In this document: in pieces, positions 13,901-26,643 of the stretch
Layout of the letters: each line of letters starts with the position of its first letter
How positions within the stretch are numbered: the stretch's first letter is position 1
Notes under the pieces: generated by a model
The model's input: the letters and a program-made list of their open reading frames with translations, nothing else
Told to the model about the DNA's origin: nothing
The model's database searches: none
Program-made: the position numbers and the translations under genes
Assembly (NCBI GenBank): GCA_000442125.1
Contig: KE546985.1
Location: 558,001-622,000, forward strand
Source: Opeltia flavorubescens
Lineage: Eukaryota > Ascomycota > Lecanoromycetes > Teloschistales > Teloschistaceae
DNA: 64,000 bases
Direction: 5' to 3'

Positions 13901-15319
13901 TATTTATAAACTAGAAACTTTAAATATTTTCGCAAATTATATATATATATTATAAATTATATATTTAAATAAATTTATATTTAGAATAATTTATAATCTT
14001 TAGTTTAATTAATTATAAAAATTTAACTAGATATTATTTAAAGATATAAAGCTAATAAATACTATTAAATTCGTTTAAAAAACTATAAACTAGTTATTAA
14101 AATATTAAAATAAAAGTTTAAAAAGTTTTGAAAAAATTTTAAACGTTATATAATAGTTATTATAATAGTTATTATAGTTTTAATTATTGTTTTTATACTA
14201 TTTATTAATTTTAACTATCGAATTAAAATAATATATTTTATAATATTAATAATTTTTAAAATATAAATTGAATAAACTATTTTAACTATTTTAATTAAAA
14301 ACTGCCCGCGTTTATAATAAAATATCGATAATATAGGTAATAAATTTAAATTAAAATATATAAATATTCTATTAATAAAAAACTAAAAATAAATTTATAA
14401 ATTTAAATAAATTAATATATAGTTTATTAATATTTATATTAAAAAGATTATTAATAAAATTTTTAATAAATTTTATAAATAAAATTAAATAGAATAAATT
14501 ATTATAATTATTTTATATTCGTTTTTTTATTTTATAATTTAAAAAAATATTAATTAAAATTTTTAAAATTATATTAATATTAATATTTAAATATTTAATA
14601 AAATTATAATATTAAATATTTATTTAATTTTATTATAAATAAAAATTTTAATATAAATTTATAGCGTTAAAATCTTTTTTATAATAAATTTTAAAAATTT
14701 TTTCTATTAATAATAGATAAATTTATAATATTATTACCTTTTAATAATAATTTTATATTAAAAATAAAAAATAATTAAAATATCGATAATAAACTAATAA
14801 AATTTACTAATTTATATATAATAAATAATAAATTAAATTTTATATTTATTTTATTTTTTTTATAAAATTTATATTAATAATATTATAATATTTTTCTTTT
14901 TAATAAAAAAATATATAAAATATTTTAATTATATTTTTAATAAATTCGATATTATAAATTTATATTTATTATTTATAAAATCGTTTATTAATTTTATATT
15001 TATATATTTATTAAATTAAAAAATTAATACTTTTTAATTTATTATTATAAAAAAAAACTAGAAATAATTTTAAAATTTTTATTTTTATATATATTCTAAT
15101 AATTTAAAAAATATTTTAATTTAATAAATTATTTTTATTAATATATTTACAATTATATAATTATTATTAAATTAATTTAAAAGTATAAAATTTATATAAA
15201 CCGCGATATTATTATTAAAAATAATATTTATAAAAAAACTATTATTTAAAAACTATTAATAATATTTATATTTAAAAAATTTAATATATTTTATTATTTT
15301 TAAAAGTTTTTTTTATCTA

Positions 15320-15670
15320 CTAATAATTACAATAATTCCGTACAATTCCGCAAAAATCGCCCGATTCGGACGCCAAGATATTGCCCATATTGCAGATCAC
15401 CCCATCGAAACCGCCCGTACACACAGACTTTGCACGTATATAACTCAGCCAGTTTTAATCCGATCCAGATAAAAAGTATATGCACGAAAAGCGCACAATA
15501 AGCGCTTTCAAACAAGCTACTATACATTAATTTTGGATAAGAACTGGCTGCGTTATTCAACTGCAAAGATTTAGTGCATGGGCGATCTCTGTACAGCAGC
15601 CAGGAACGAGTTCGGCGCGCAGGACCTTCGTGCTGCGTTGGTCGGCGCCGAAAGCGTCGAGCTTATCTAG
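15320..15670. repeat. GC-balanced inserted repeat fragment, little touched by RIP
   Basis: A 350-bp stretch of normal composition sits inside the RIPed Gypsy-like element with sharp borders. Its middle (about 15430-15590: ctttgcacg ... ggataagaactggctgcg ... caaagattt) aligns loosely with the core of the repeats at 9937, 16900, 17300 and 31155. A short minus-strand frame of 79 codons is open across it but shows no family resemblance. Escaping RIP fits a short, divergent or recent insertion. Confidence 0.6.
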
Positions 15671-16899
15671 TTTATTATAATTCAAATAAAATTATTTATA
15701 AAATAAATAAAAAATTTAAATAAGAATTTAAATAATTAATTTTATTTTTTAATTATTTATTATTAAATTTTTAAATATACTATTAATTTATAAAATTAAA
15801 AGTTTTAAATAATATTTAAATAATTTAAAAAATTAATTATATAATCGAAGTAGTTAAATATATTATTATTATTTATACGGATTATTCTATTATAATTAAT
15901 AATTCGCGTTAAATTAGTTTAAATATAATATTTATAAAAAAATTTAATTTTTATTAAATACAAGCTTTTAAATATTTTTAATATTTTAAATTTAATATTC
16001 GATATAAATTTAAAATTATAAATACGGTTTTAAATCTATTATTAAAATCTATAAATTGTAAATATTATTTAAAAACGAATAAATTATTAATTATAAAAAA
16101 TTTAATAATATATTATTTTTTAATAAATCTAGTAAAAATATTAATCGAATTCCGTTAATAATTAATTAGTAGATATTTAAAAAAAACCGCTAGATTAAAA
16201 TTAAAAGATTTGTAAAAATAAATATAAAATTAAATAATAATATTATTAAACTACTATAATAGATTATTAATATATTATTTTATTTTAATAATAATAAATA
16301 AAGTTTATATTTAATAATATTTACAAATATAAAAAAAAAATATTCTAGTTAGTATATAATAGAATAGACTATTTTAGCTATATATATATATATATATATA
16401 AATATTTAATAAAAAGCTTTTATATATATAATATAATAATAAAATTATATAAATTTATTTATTATTATTTATAGTATTAAATTAATTAAATATTTTATTA
16501 TTATTTATATAAAATTTTATAACTAATATTTTACCCGATAAAATTATTTTATAAATTTATTACTAATTTTATTTTTACTTTATTAAAATTCTATAAAAAA
16601 TAGGATTATTATATATTAATAATAAATTAATTTATTGAAATAACTATTTTTATATTCAAAAAAACTATTAAAAATAATAAATAATAAATTAGAAAATTAT
16701 AAAATAAACTAATAAAATTAAATAAAAGTATAGTATAAATAATAATTTTAAATTATAATAAAAAAATTATAAATTAACTATAATATTAAATATTTAAAAT
16801 ATTAAAAATAAATTTATAATATTTTATTATTTAATATTTATAAATTAATAATATATTAAAATAATTTAACTTAATTATTAAAACTATTATATATTATTA

Positions 16900-17540
16900 T
16901 CTACTCTTTCTATAATAGAATTTAAAAAGAAAGGGTCCAGTTTACGTAAAAAATTAATTTCTACTCGCTTATCTATTAGTAATAAGGTGTTCTCGGTAAG
17001 TAAAGAATACTAAAATCCAGCTAGATTTTGTAATTAGTATAACTCTTTTAGTTTTTTATACAATAACGTATAAAGTAGCTTAGTTTAAAGCGCTAAACGA
17101 GTATATTTTAACGCTATAAAAGTTTTAAAATTCGAAGTATAAATAGTAGCGCTATAAGCTATAGAAGTTTTACGCAATATTTTAATTATACGCCAGCTTG
17201 AAAAAAACTAGTAGGGCTACCGGCCAGGTGGATAACTAACTAAATAGTAGGGCTGGCCGCCTTAACCGCCTATAGGCGCTATCCCATTAAAACGACTACG
17301 AGAGCTAAAAAATTTGCAGTTAATACGTACTACTGAATAAAATAGCTATATAAATATAAAATATACTATTTTAAAGCCTTAAATAAGCGCTTTCTTATAT
17401 TATAAAAATTATTAAAATCGGACGAAAACTCAACGCGCTATTAAAGAAATAAAAATTTTGTTTCTTGCCTAGATTTTAATTAATAGAGGAAAAGAATTTT
17501 TTTTTTAGAAAAAAAATTCCCGGGCTCTTTTATAATATAA
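16900..17540. repeat. Dispersed repeat, copy 2, followed by a related core
   Basis: 16900-17220 matches the start of the repeats at 9937 and 31155 but stops just after the first tagggct unit. A GC-richer junction follows (17221-17300). A second, diverged version of the same core then runs to about 17460 (atttgcagttaatacg ... aatcggacgaaaactc). The block interrupts the Gypsy-like element and looks like one compound insertion or two adjacent ones. Confidence 0.6.
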
Positions 17541-18542
17541 TATTAAATAATTTTAAACTATAGTTTATTTATTTTTTATAAATATTAGCGGTTTTTAATA
17601 ATTTTATAAACTATAATTTTATATTTAAAATATTTAATTAAATATTATTTAAATTTAAAATTTATAGAATATTAAATTTTTTTTATTTATTAAATTTAAA
17701 GAAGTTATTTTATTAAAAAATATATTAGTTTTTAAAATTCCCGCTAATATTTCTATCAAAAAACTAATTATTTTTCTAATTATTATATAAATAGTTTATC
17801 GTTATAATTCGATTATTTTAATAATTAATAAATTTATAAATATATTTATAATATAAAATATTATAATATTAATAATTATAAAAAAATACTAGTTTATATA
17901 TATTAATATTAAAAATATTATTATTCTTATTATAATAAATATAAAATAATATTATAATATTTACTAATAATTAGTTTATTTTAAAATTAGCGATTTTATA
18001 AAAATATATTTATATTAAAAATATAATATAATAAAATTTATTTTTAAAAAAATTAAATAATAATAAATAGATTTTTTTAAAATTATCGAATATATTAAAC
18101 TATTAATTTATTATTTAAAACTATAATTTATTATAAAAATTTATTATATAATATTAATAGTATATTTAAAATCTATTATTAATTTTAGCGATAATTTTTA
18201 TAAATATTATTATTTATTTATTCCTTTAATTATTATTAATAATTATAAAAAGTTTAAAATTAAATAAATTTTTTATAAATATTATATTTATAGAAATAAA
18301 AGTTTTTTTATTTTATATTTGATTTATTAGATTAATTATAAATTTTAAAATAATTAAAATAATATTAAAATATTAACAAAAAAATATAAACGCTATTTCA
18401 ATTTAAAATCGGCTTTAAATTATAATAAAGCTATTAATAATACTAATATTAATATTAAATAATAGAAATAAACTAAAAAACTATTTATTAATAAATAAAA
18501 GTTTATAATTAAAAATTAATAATTTTATTTATTATTAATATT

Positions 18543-18740
18543 TATTATAATTATATTATTTAAATAAAAAATTAATAAAATAAATAAAGTTAAATAATTA
18601 TTATAATTCGAAAATAGCTTTTTAAATATATTTACCTAGTTAAATTTAGCGCTTTTTAGCGCCTATATTTATTTAGTTATAGATTTTATAAATAAATAAT
18701 TTTTTTTAATATAATATTATTATTTTATATTTATTATATA
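18543..18740 (-). repeat. LTR of Gypsy-like copy 1 (5' side)
   Basis: Direct match to 10724-10924, including aaaattaataaaataaata and gcgctttttagcgcc at the position of agcgctttta in the other LTR. The first internal bases, read in reverse, also match those after 39879. Confidence 0.7.
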
Positions 18741-19460
18741 ATAAATAATTATTGAAAAAATATTATAGAATAATATTTTCAATTTATTTATTTATAATAA
18801 TTATATTAATACTAATTTCAATTTTCTAAAAATATTATTTTATAAATATAAATATTTATTTAAAATAAAAAATATATTGAATTAATTTAAAATATTTATT
18901 AATATAATTATTCTATTTCAAATAATTTAAAAAAAATAGTTTTTATAATTATTAAAAATATAAATTTAAAATTTTTAAATCTAATAAAAAATTTTATAAT
19001 TTAATATAATTATACGCGAGTTTTATCTAATAGATTTTTTTAATATTAATATATTTATCGATTTTAAAATTATAAAAATTAATAAAATAAGAATATATTT
19101 ATTTATTTATATTATTAGAAATATTTTTAAAAAAATAAAATAATATTAGCTATTATTTATATTAAAAATTATAGAATATATTTTACTATTTATAATATTT
19201 AATATAATATAAAAAGTTTTTCAATTTTTATAAATTTATAATTTTATTAATAAATTTAAAAGTTTAATTATTTATAAATTTGATTTTTTTAATTATATCT
19301 ATTTTTTACTATTGAATTTTAATAATAATTAGCTATTTAAATATTTTTAAACCAGCTCGATATATAGATATAAATATTATTTTATAATTATTTTTTATTT
19401 TATTATTTTATTTATCTATTAAAAATATATTATATATACTTTTTTAATTTTTATATTGCG
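18741..19460. mobile_element. Fragment of the same Gypsy-like family
   Basis: Sequence around 19010-19200 (attatacgcgagttttat and following) aligns with 13645-13830 inside copy 1 in the same orientation. It lies outside the LTR at 18740, so it is a separate truncated and decayed piece, not part of that copy. Confidence 0.5.
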
Positions 19461-20310
19461 GATAATATAAATTATTTTCTACGGATATAAAAAAATTATA
19501 TTGCCGATAAAAAAGGCTTCTAGTATTACTATATTATCGAAATATCTCTTTTTGGCAGGTTTTATCAAGCTTGAATTTTTTTAATAGTAATCTATACTAA
19601 TAAAAAGAAGTAAATCAGTTAAAACTTACTAGAAATATTTTTTATCAATAATCGAAGTTAAATATTTGATAATTTCGGGTATATATACAAAATACCGAAT
19701 AAATAAATTGCAATAGAGCAATCTCGGCGCTGAAAGAAATATAACCTCTACGCTAGGTACTAAATTCAGGTTATAATCGATTATACCCTAAAAAAACCCA
19801 GAACAAATTTTATATAGTATATAATAGGTAATTTATTTCTAGATAACAACTACTGTACTATATATTTGTCTATATTTTTTTTTCTATATTCTATCTTATA
19901 AACGGCTCTTTCCCAATATTATTTACCAACGACGTTAATACCGTAATATAAATTAGTCGCGTATAATTATATAAATTAATAAAATAATATTAGTATTTTT
20001 AAATTTAAAATATTAATATTAATTATATCTATAATAAATTTAAAGCAATTAGATTACTTTTATTAATATATAGAAGATAATAAATAATCAGTTTTAAACG
20101 CTATAATAATTCTAGATCCCCTATTAACAAATCGATTGGGGCTCTCCAGAGATTTCTGGTACGATAGCGAAAAAATTTACGAGCCTTATAGCTAATAACT
20201 GGCTGATACTGGCTGCACTAATAGGACCTCTTCCAAAGACTATTGGGGATATCTATAGCTGATTTTTCAGGTTTCCCTAGTAGATATAACCACTACTATT
20301 GGGCTTACTA
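19461..20310. other. Intermediate-composition stretch, no gene
   Basis: The composition is less AT-rich than the RIPed blocks (for example 19720-19800 and 20100-20310). No frame longer than about 50 codons stands out and no repeat partner was seen in the window. It is probably old non-coding or decayed host sequence flanking the DNA transposon. Confidence 0.4.
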
Positions 20311-20344
20311 TCCCTTCGTGCTCCGAGAAAGCGGGATTGCGCTA
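20311..20344 (+). repeat. Left terminal inverted repeat of Fot1-like element
   Basis: Reads tcccttcgtgctccgag then aaagcgggattgcgcta. It is the reverse complement of 23162-23195 apart from two transitions. It is preceded by TA. Confidence 0.9.
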
Positions 20345-21606
20345 GCAGGGTACGGCTATTAAAGCTTAATATTTTTTAGCTAATTAAAAGGCTTTATTTA
20401 GCCGCAAATTCGTTAAATAAAAAATAGAAATAAAAATATTAGAAATTTTAAATAGTAATTACTATAATTTTTATTATATATTCTTTTAATTTTTATAATT
20501 AATATATATATCTAATTATTTATATCGCTTATATAATATTTTACTATATATATATATAATTTTTAATATAATATAATAGATTTTTGTATTTTTAATTAGT
20601 TTATTTAAATTAATAAAAACTAGTATATATTATTTTAAACGTTTCAATACTTTTATTTACTGCTATTTATTGCGTTTATATAATATATATAATTTCTTAT
20701 CTTTTAAACGAATTAGGGTATATTAAAGTTATATAATAATTTTATTAAAACGAAGTTTTAAAGTAGTAAATAAACCGGTAGTATATTTTCGTGATTTGCT
20801 ATTTGGATTTTTAAATAATTCTATAATAATTTGGTGGTAAAATTCGAGATAATCTATAGATTTATTAGTACTACTATTTAGGAGCTTATAAAGAATATAA
20901 ATGTAAATTAATAAAGTTTCTAGTAACTAGATTAATAAAGGAATCTAGTAATAATAAATTATTTATTTATATATATAGCTAGTTTATAGCTATATATTGG
21001 AATTAATACCACCTATATATATATTATATATATAGATTGGTCTCGGAATTTATAGATAGTCTATATATAGTATTTACTAAAGAAGATTCCGGCGTTTTAT
21101 AGTATTTTTAGTATATTATTCGTTAAATTATTTAAAAAAGTAAATAATAGTTATAAACTATATTATATTATTTTTTCTTTATATATAAATAAATATTTAA
21201 TTATTAATAGTAGTAAAAGCTTTAAATCTCTAGTTTTTTTATTTAAATATAGTACTATAGAGTTTAAAAAGCTTAAATAGAAATTCAGATCCCGTTTTAT
21301 AAATATTATATATATTAATATTAAACTGGCGGAATATATTAATAAGCTTTATATATATAAAGAAATTTTTTATATAGATCGTGTGTATAGTATTAGTAGG
21401 TAGCGTTATTACTAGCTGAATTACTATACGGTATATAAACGAAATCTTCTAATTTTGCACTGAAAAACCAAGCTCCGATTGAGATTTTAGCTCTGAAACT
21501 TGTACTATCTAATAAATCTCGGTTAGTTTACTAGTAATTTGTATAAAAATTGCCCGAAATACTTTAAAGGTAAAAAGGAAATTCTATAGATATACGCTAA
21601 AATATA

Positions 21607-22252
21607 CGTCGGCAAAACGGGAAACTGGCCCCTTGGCCCCGAGCAAATAACTAGTCGATTTTTTAGCCCCGGCGGCCTCGGGCTAGATATTAGCGCTAGA
21701 ATATATAATAGACTAGCCCGGGGCTAGCCCTAATCTAATCTATTATTAGTAAAAAAATATTATAAAAGAAAATTAGTAAAAAATCGTTTTTAATTTTTTT
21801 AAAATTTTAACGTTATAAACTAGCGCTAAATCCGTTATATCCGAATTTTTAAAAATTTTTTTACCCCGCTTTTACCTCGTTAAAGCTCTAGCGCTATAAA
21901 TATCCACGTTAATTAAATATAATTATTTTTTTCGAGCGATTTAGCTAAATTTTATACGCGTATTAATTCCCTCGATATTATAAGCGTTAATATAAACTAT
22001 ATATTAATATAACTAGTTACTACTATTAAAAACCTTTTTAATTTTTAAAATTTTTTTACTAATAAGCGCTAGCCGCTATAGAGGACGCCCGGGGCGCCTA
22101 TAACGTTCTTAGGTTGGCCCCGGCGGCCTCGAGCGGGCCCCGGGCGGTAGTATATTGGCCCCGGGTGTTATAGGGCCTGGTTTGTGGACTCCTGGCCCCT
22201 AGGATTTTGGCTGGCCCGGGGCGCCCAGAAATCGTTTCCCGTTTTACCGACG
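21607..22252. mobile_element. GC-rich MITE nested in the Fot1-like element
   Basis: The inverted ends cgtcggcaaaacgggaaac and gtttcccgttttaccgacg (19 bp, one transition) are each flanked by TA (21605-21606 and 22253-22254). Length is 646 bp. Subterminal 100-150 bp on each side are strongly GC-rich (ggccccggcggcctcg appears on both sides), whereas the centre (about 21730-22070) is AT-rich. There is no coding capacity. Structure and TA duplication point to a mariner-type non-autonomous element mobilised in trans. Confidence 0.85.
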
Positions 22253-23161
22253 TAGGTAATAGATTTTGAAATCCTTTTCTACTTTTTTAACGCTAATTAT
22301 TATAATATATTTAAAATAGTCTTTAAACTTTACTAATTATTTATTAATAATTATATTAGATACTAGTATAATATAGTATTTTAATACGGTGCGAAATTAT
22401 TAAATAGGAATTTCTAATTATTTTTAAAAGTTTTTATTATATTTTAAATCCTTTAGTTTATTTTTTATATTAAAAACTTTAAAAAACCGTTTAAATTTTT
22501 CGAAATAATTATAGAAAATAGCCTAATAAATATATAAAGGAGTAGATATATATTATTAATATTTTTATTAAAAAAAATTTATAATATTTTTATTTAATTA
22601 ATTAGCTAATTATTTAATAAAAAATTTTAAAAATAATTTTTTATTTAAATAGAATAACCTTTAAAAAAACGCCTATTTCTACAGGCTATATTGGTTACTA
22701 GGAGCGAGATTTTAACTATTTCCTATACGGTTTCTCCAGCTTATATACCGTAAATTCGTTGGTATATATAGCTAAATATATTATAAAATTATTAGATTAA
22801 AAAAGTTTAAATAGTTTTAATAAACTAATAATTTATATTTATATAAAAACTAATATAGTTATAAATAGCTATAGCTTTTTATAAAAAATAATAAAAAGTT
22901 TATATATATTTAAAAATAGTAATAGCTTTTTAATAATTTATTTTTTAGTAAATTTATTTTTATAGTATTTAAATTCGGTTATTTATTTAAATAATTCGTT
23001 TAAAACGTTAGGAATTTTTTATTTATTAACCCGTATTATTTTAGAAAACTTTCTATTTAATAATAATTACTATAGTAGTATAAATAGTAAAAAATAGTTT
23101 TTTTCTATTACTTAGAGATATATAAATAAAATACCAATATCGCTAAAAAATAATCTATATT

Positions 23162-23195
23162 TAGCGCAATCCCGTTTTCTCGGGGCACGAAGGGA
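23162..23195 (-). repeat. Right terminal inverted repeat of Fot1-like element
   Basis: Reads tagcgcaatcccgttttct then cggggcacgaaggga, the inverse partner of 20311-20344. It is followed by TA. Confidence 0.9.
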
Positions 23196-23299
23196 TACGG
23201 TATAGGTAATACAATTATAATATTTCTATTACCAATACTACCGGATTTACTATAGTAAAAAAAAAGTCTTGTAGGCTCTAAAGTATCCTAATATCGCTA

Positions 23300-24126
23300 T
23301 AGGCTTATATTGCAGGAATCGTGGGATTCGCTCTAACGGTTATTTTCACGAAGCTTTCTATATTATATCTTGATTATCGGATTTTCCTATCGAGAGGGCT
23401 TATAATACTTGCCTCTGCTATTGCGGCACTTGTAGTTCTATATAATACAGCTCTGGTTCTCTTTACGTTTTTCCAATACATTCCTCTATTAAGTCTATAG
23501 ACGGGTAATCCGGGAGGGAAATATGTTCTAATTCAGCCCGCTATTATTACCTTGGCGTGAGTTAAGCGTTTGTAGAATAAGAGACGAATACTGACTAGTC
23601 ATTAGTATAATAAACGTGGTCACGGATGCGATGATTCTAGTATTGTCTATCAGATTCGTTGTCCGTCTGCAGATAAAAAGAACACGGAAGCTATAGATCC
23701 TCGGTGCTGTTGCTCTCGGTGAAATATAGTTCTCCCATGCCTCGAATCGTATAACCTAGATATCAACGTCAAAGTTGATATATATTAGAGTTGCTATTTT
23801 CGGAGCGATAAAATACTACTATATTGGGAAAGCTAGCACGGTCGATCTATCTTGTAGGTGGAATATACTTGTACCTTTGCGCTATCAAACAGCTGAACGA
23901 GTTGACAAGGACGGCTTCAAATAGCACAATCTGGTCCCAAGTTGAGATCTCTGTCGGTATCGTTAGTACCTGCCTTCCCGTATACCCACCATTGTTGAAA
24001 CGGTCGAAGAGACGTCAACCTCTTGCCGCGAATTATTCAATCCATGGACGAAATGGCAAGTCTGAGTTTCGGTTATGCAGTATTCCCTCTTACCAACGTT
24101 TCGAGTACTATAACGACCTGGCTTGA
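23300..24126 (+). pseudogene. Rhodopsin-domain (fungal PTH11-like) integral membrane protein, broken
   Basis: Consecutive plus-strand frames carry the helices of the fungal Rhodopsin family in the right order. About 23312-23420 contains GFALTVIFTKLSILYLDYRI and then FFQYIPL. About 23605-23700 contains INVVTDAMILVLSIRFVVRL followed by QIKRTRKL. 23824-24126 contains TIWSQVEISVGIVSTCLP, the hallmark of the penultimate helix. The pieces lie in different frames and include several stops, so the gene is dead. The N-terminal helices are missing; they would fall at the border with the transposon ending at 23195. Intact relatives are seven-helix plasma-membrane proteins of largely unknown ligand. Confidence 0.8.
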
Positions 24127-24877
24127 TTATAAATATGCAGATAGCGATTATATCGAGATCTCGAATCCTACTTCCTTTACCCAACGCTATAGAAGGCGCC
24201 TCGAATATTAAGATATTAAAAGAAAATATAGAAGCGATGCTCCATTCTTCGTATAACTGTAATGGAAGCCTAAGGGCGTGTGACTAGGGTCCGGATTAGT
24301 ATTACTATATACTGACAACTATAATCTCTGCCCTGATCACCATCTCCTCTATTCCGCCTGCTATTCTTCCAAACGCCTGATTTTTGCTAAAGATAGATTT
24401 ATCGATTATACATTAATATTCGCTATTAATGTTAATGCTCTGTCGATGGTCCATATAACGCTCGGATTTAGCTACACTATGGGAAGAGAGCCGCTGTTTC
24501 AGGTGCAGAAGAGCTGGGTCCCTATCCATAGAGCCTCTTGGGTCTCAACCCACTGTAGACAAATGGAGTAGTATCACTTCCTCTACTTTCTACTATCAGG
24601 CTGCGGGGATCCTCACTATGTGAGTCACTATGTGAGGTCTTGCACGAGTGGTGAGACAGACTCCTTGAAAATATCGGTCTCAGTTAAGAAATCAACTCGC
24701 ATGCACCAATGCCAAGATATCCTCCTCGCAATCTCCCTCGCTAATTCCTTGTGAGAGCTTCCTCCCTCCTAACCTCTACTAAAATCCCCATATGCACGCA
24801 TTTCCCCTGACAGAAACACTCATCACCCTCCTCCAAAAAGTAACATCAATGCACGCACATACAGCCCCCATCACAAA
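24127..24877. other. Gene-free spacer
   Basis: Normal composition with only short frames. It contains the 3' flank of the minus-strand gene ending at 24878. I see no RNA gene or repeat. Confidence 0.4.
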
Positions 24878-26643
24878 TTACACCCCACCATCCGGAACCC
24901 CTTCCCCAAAGCAAAGCTCTCCAATATCCACCCGCTGGTCAAGAACTTCAGCCCAGTTCTTAAGATATAGAGGCACGTATTCCTTCTGCAAACTTGCGCC
25001 CAAGCGCATATTGGTGCTTTCCAGGCATGTTGTGACTTTTTTCGGATCGAAGCCGTTGACAGTCCATGTGCGGATGTCGGGGGCTATGAGGGCGAGATCG
25101 AAGGGCTGGGGCAGGTTAAGGTAGCCGCGTTCGGTGTTTCCGAGGGGAGGGTCGGAGTTTGTGGCGGTGACTACGTCGTTGGATTGCGTGTTCTTTGTCG
25201 TAGCATCAGCAGCAGCAGCAGGAGCAGGAGCAGGGACCTCCTCCGGAAGCAATCCTTCCGCGACATGTATATATCTCTGATGGAAGTCCTTGTATCCGGC
25301 TGGAAGTGGCTCATCGTCGACTGGCCCATTGCTAGCCAAGTTGCCTCCCCGATTATTGTCCTCGCATCCAGCGGGATCATTGATGTACAAGGCATTTGTG
25401 TACGACGGACCCAGCGGATTAGTCCATACCCGCGGCCAGTCGTAGACATGGTAGGCGTACATCATCCATACGGAAACGGGGTCCGTGCTGAGGTTCAAAA
25501 GGATCTGGTAGTATGAGACTTGTCTCTTTGGCGGTTGGATACTCTGCTCCGCCAACCAGCCTAAGTGAACGAAGACGCATTTGACTGGAGGATGATCCTT
25601 GGTAGGTGAGATCATTGTGAAGCCACGTGATTGATGGTGAGGTGGGTTTGGGTAGGGTTTGACGTTGTAGTAATCGTCCTCGTACACAATACCACTATCC
25701 GTGTAATTAGGATCCGCACGCGGATAGTAGACGATGAAAAAGGGACGTCCGATAAAGAAGAGATCCTCCAGTATATCGGGACTCTAAACATCAGGCGCAT
25801 CCGGCGGCTTCGTCACCAGCTTGAACTCTATACCACTGTTGGTTTTGAAAGTACAAAGCTCCTCCGCGAGATGCACTAGCCATTCAAAGTCCCATCCTTG
25901 GTGGTTGACGAAGTCTCCGCAGATAACAGGCAGAAAGTGAAGGAGGTCCTTGGGAGGAATGGCCAAGTCCAGCTCCCGGGATCCTTTTGGATTGCCCTGT
26001 ACGTCTATTGGACTATCCTGTACCTCTTTTGGACTAACCCGTACGAGTATATAGTCGTCAATAGAGCGCCAGGTGGCCATTACTTTTCCCAATATGCTAA
26101 GCAAATCTGTACAATGGTTGAGAAGATCGTCCGCATCCTTTGAGCCCTTGCTAGAAAGAATTAGTACTCAGAAGCTTTTCAAGATGACAACAGCGGGAGC
26201 GTACCATATGACATAGTTCTTCTTCTTAAGAACACAATGGATACGATGCAGAACTTTATCGAGGGCTTTCTTCCATGGAGACGTGGATACCTTGTAGGCA
26301 CTTATTGGTTAGCGCTTATTACTGGCAAGGAACGAGCCGCTTACCTATGTGATAGCTCCTTATCTAGACTAGCGAGATCGGTCACAAAATCTTGGGTAGG
26401 TACTTGGAGCGCGATCATCTCTTGTATGGTGGTTTCATGATCCTTGAGAGTACGCCAGAGTTCTTGAGTACGGAAATAGATTGGTGCGTAGAAGGTGAAG
26501 ATATTGAGAGGAGTCTGCTCTCGATGTGGCCCTGCTGAGTTCTGATACTTTGCCTTCTCAGGCGTGTCTGGAGGAGTTGTGTTAGTCGTTGTCGTCGACA
26601 TGTCTGAAAGTGTGGTAGCAGTGGACTCTGGAGGAGACGTCAT
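24878..26643 (-). pseudogene. Unknown protein gene, three exons, one in-frame stop
   Basis: Exons (minus strand) are 26643-26345, 26300-26205 and 26150-24878. Introns are 44 bp (26344-26301, GTAAGC...CTAAC...AAG) and 54 bp (26204-26151, GTACGC...ACTAAT...TAG). Phases agree and total length is 1668 nt. A single TAG at about 25786-25784 interrupts otherwise continuous reading (PPDAPDV-stop-SPDILEDLFF). CAG changed at a CpA site would explain it. The encoded 555 residues begin with a Ser/Thr-rich tail. A helical section follows (SPWKKALDKVLHRIHCVLKK), then an aromatic-rich part (SYYQILLNLS, VWMMYAYHVYDWPRVW) and an Ala/Pro linker. No signal peptide, membrane helix or known domain is visible. It is transcribed divergently from the gene at 27495. 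Alternatives are stop readthrough or a sequencing error. Confidence 0.6.

Larger units (their letters stand above)
10724..18740 (-). mobile_element. Gypsy-like LTR retrotransposon fossil, copy 1 (reverse orientation)
   Basis: LTR-like repeats of about 200 bp at 10724-10924 and 18543-18740 are inverse matches of the LTRs of the element at 39678-49982. Internal landmarks also match in reverse, for example around 11.68 kb with about 49.04 kb and 12.15 kb with about 48.58 kb. Total span is 8.0 kb. The excess over the other copy (about 1.1 kb) is explained by foreign pieces at about 15320-15670 and 16900-17540. It is thoroughly broken by RIP, with likely hundreds of changes. The Gypsy assignment rests on size and LTR length only, because protein motifs are too decayed to name with certainty. 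Confidence 0.65.
20311..23195 (+). mobile_element. Fot1/pogo-type (Tc1-mariner) DNA transposon, RIP-mutated
   Basis: Terminal inverted repeats of about 34 bp (starting tcccttcgtgctccgag) face each other at 20311-20344 and 23162-23195, with only transition differences. TA dinucleotides flank both ends (20309-20310 and 23196-23197), the target duplication of Tc1-mariner elements. Around 22695-22760 a plus-strand frame reads LVTRSEILTISYTVSPAYIP. This resembles the segment of pogo/Fot1 DDE transposases that precedes 'PP(M/F)(V/I)IF'. Subtracting the nested MITE leaves about 2.24 kb, slightly longer than typical Fot1/Pot2 elements. The transposase frame is destroyed by many stops, so the copy is non-autonomous. 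Confidence 0.85.

Noticed and set aside
9781-19460. AT-rich blocks as inserted mitochondrial DNA
   Set aside because: There are no mitochondrial genes, and the LTR structure with CpA depletion explains the composition.
25171-25449. 92-codon minus-strand frame inside the unknown gene
   Set aside because: It is a shadow in another frame, with a poly-Leu artefact from the alanine linker.
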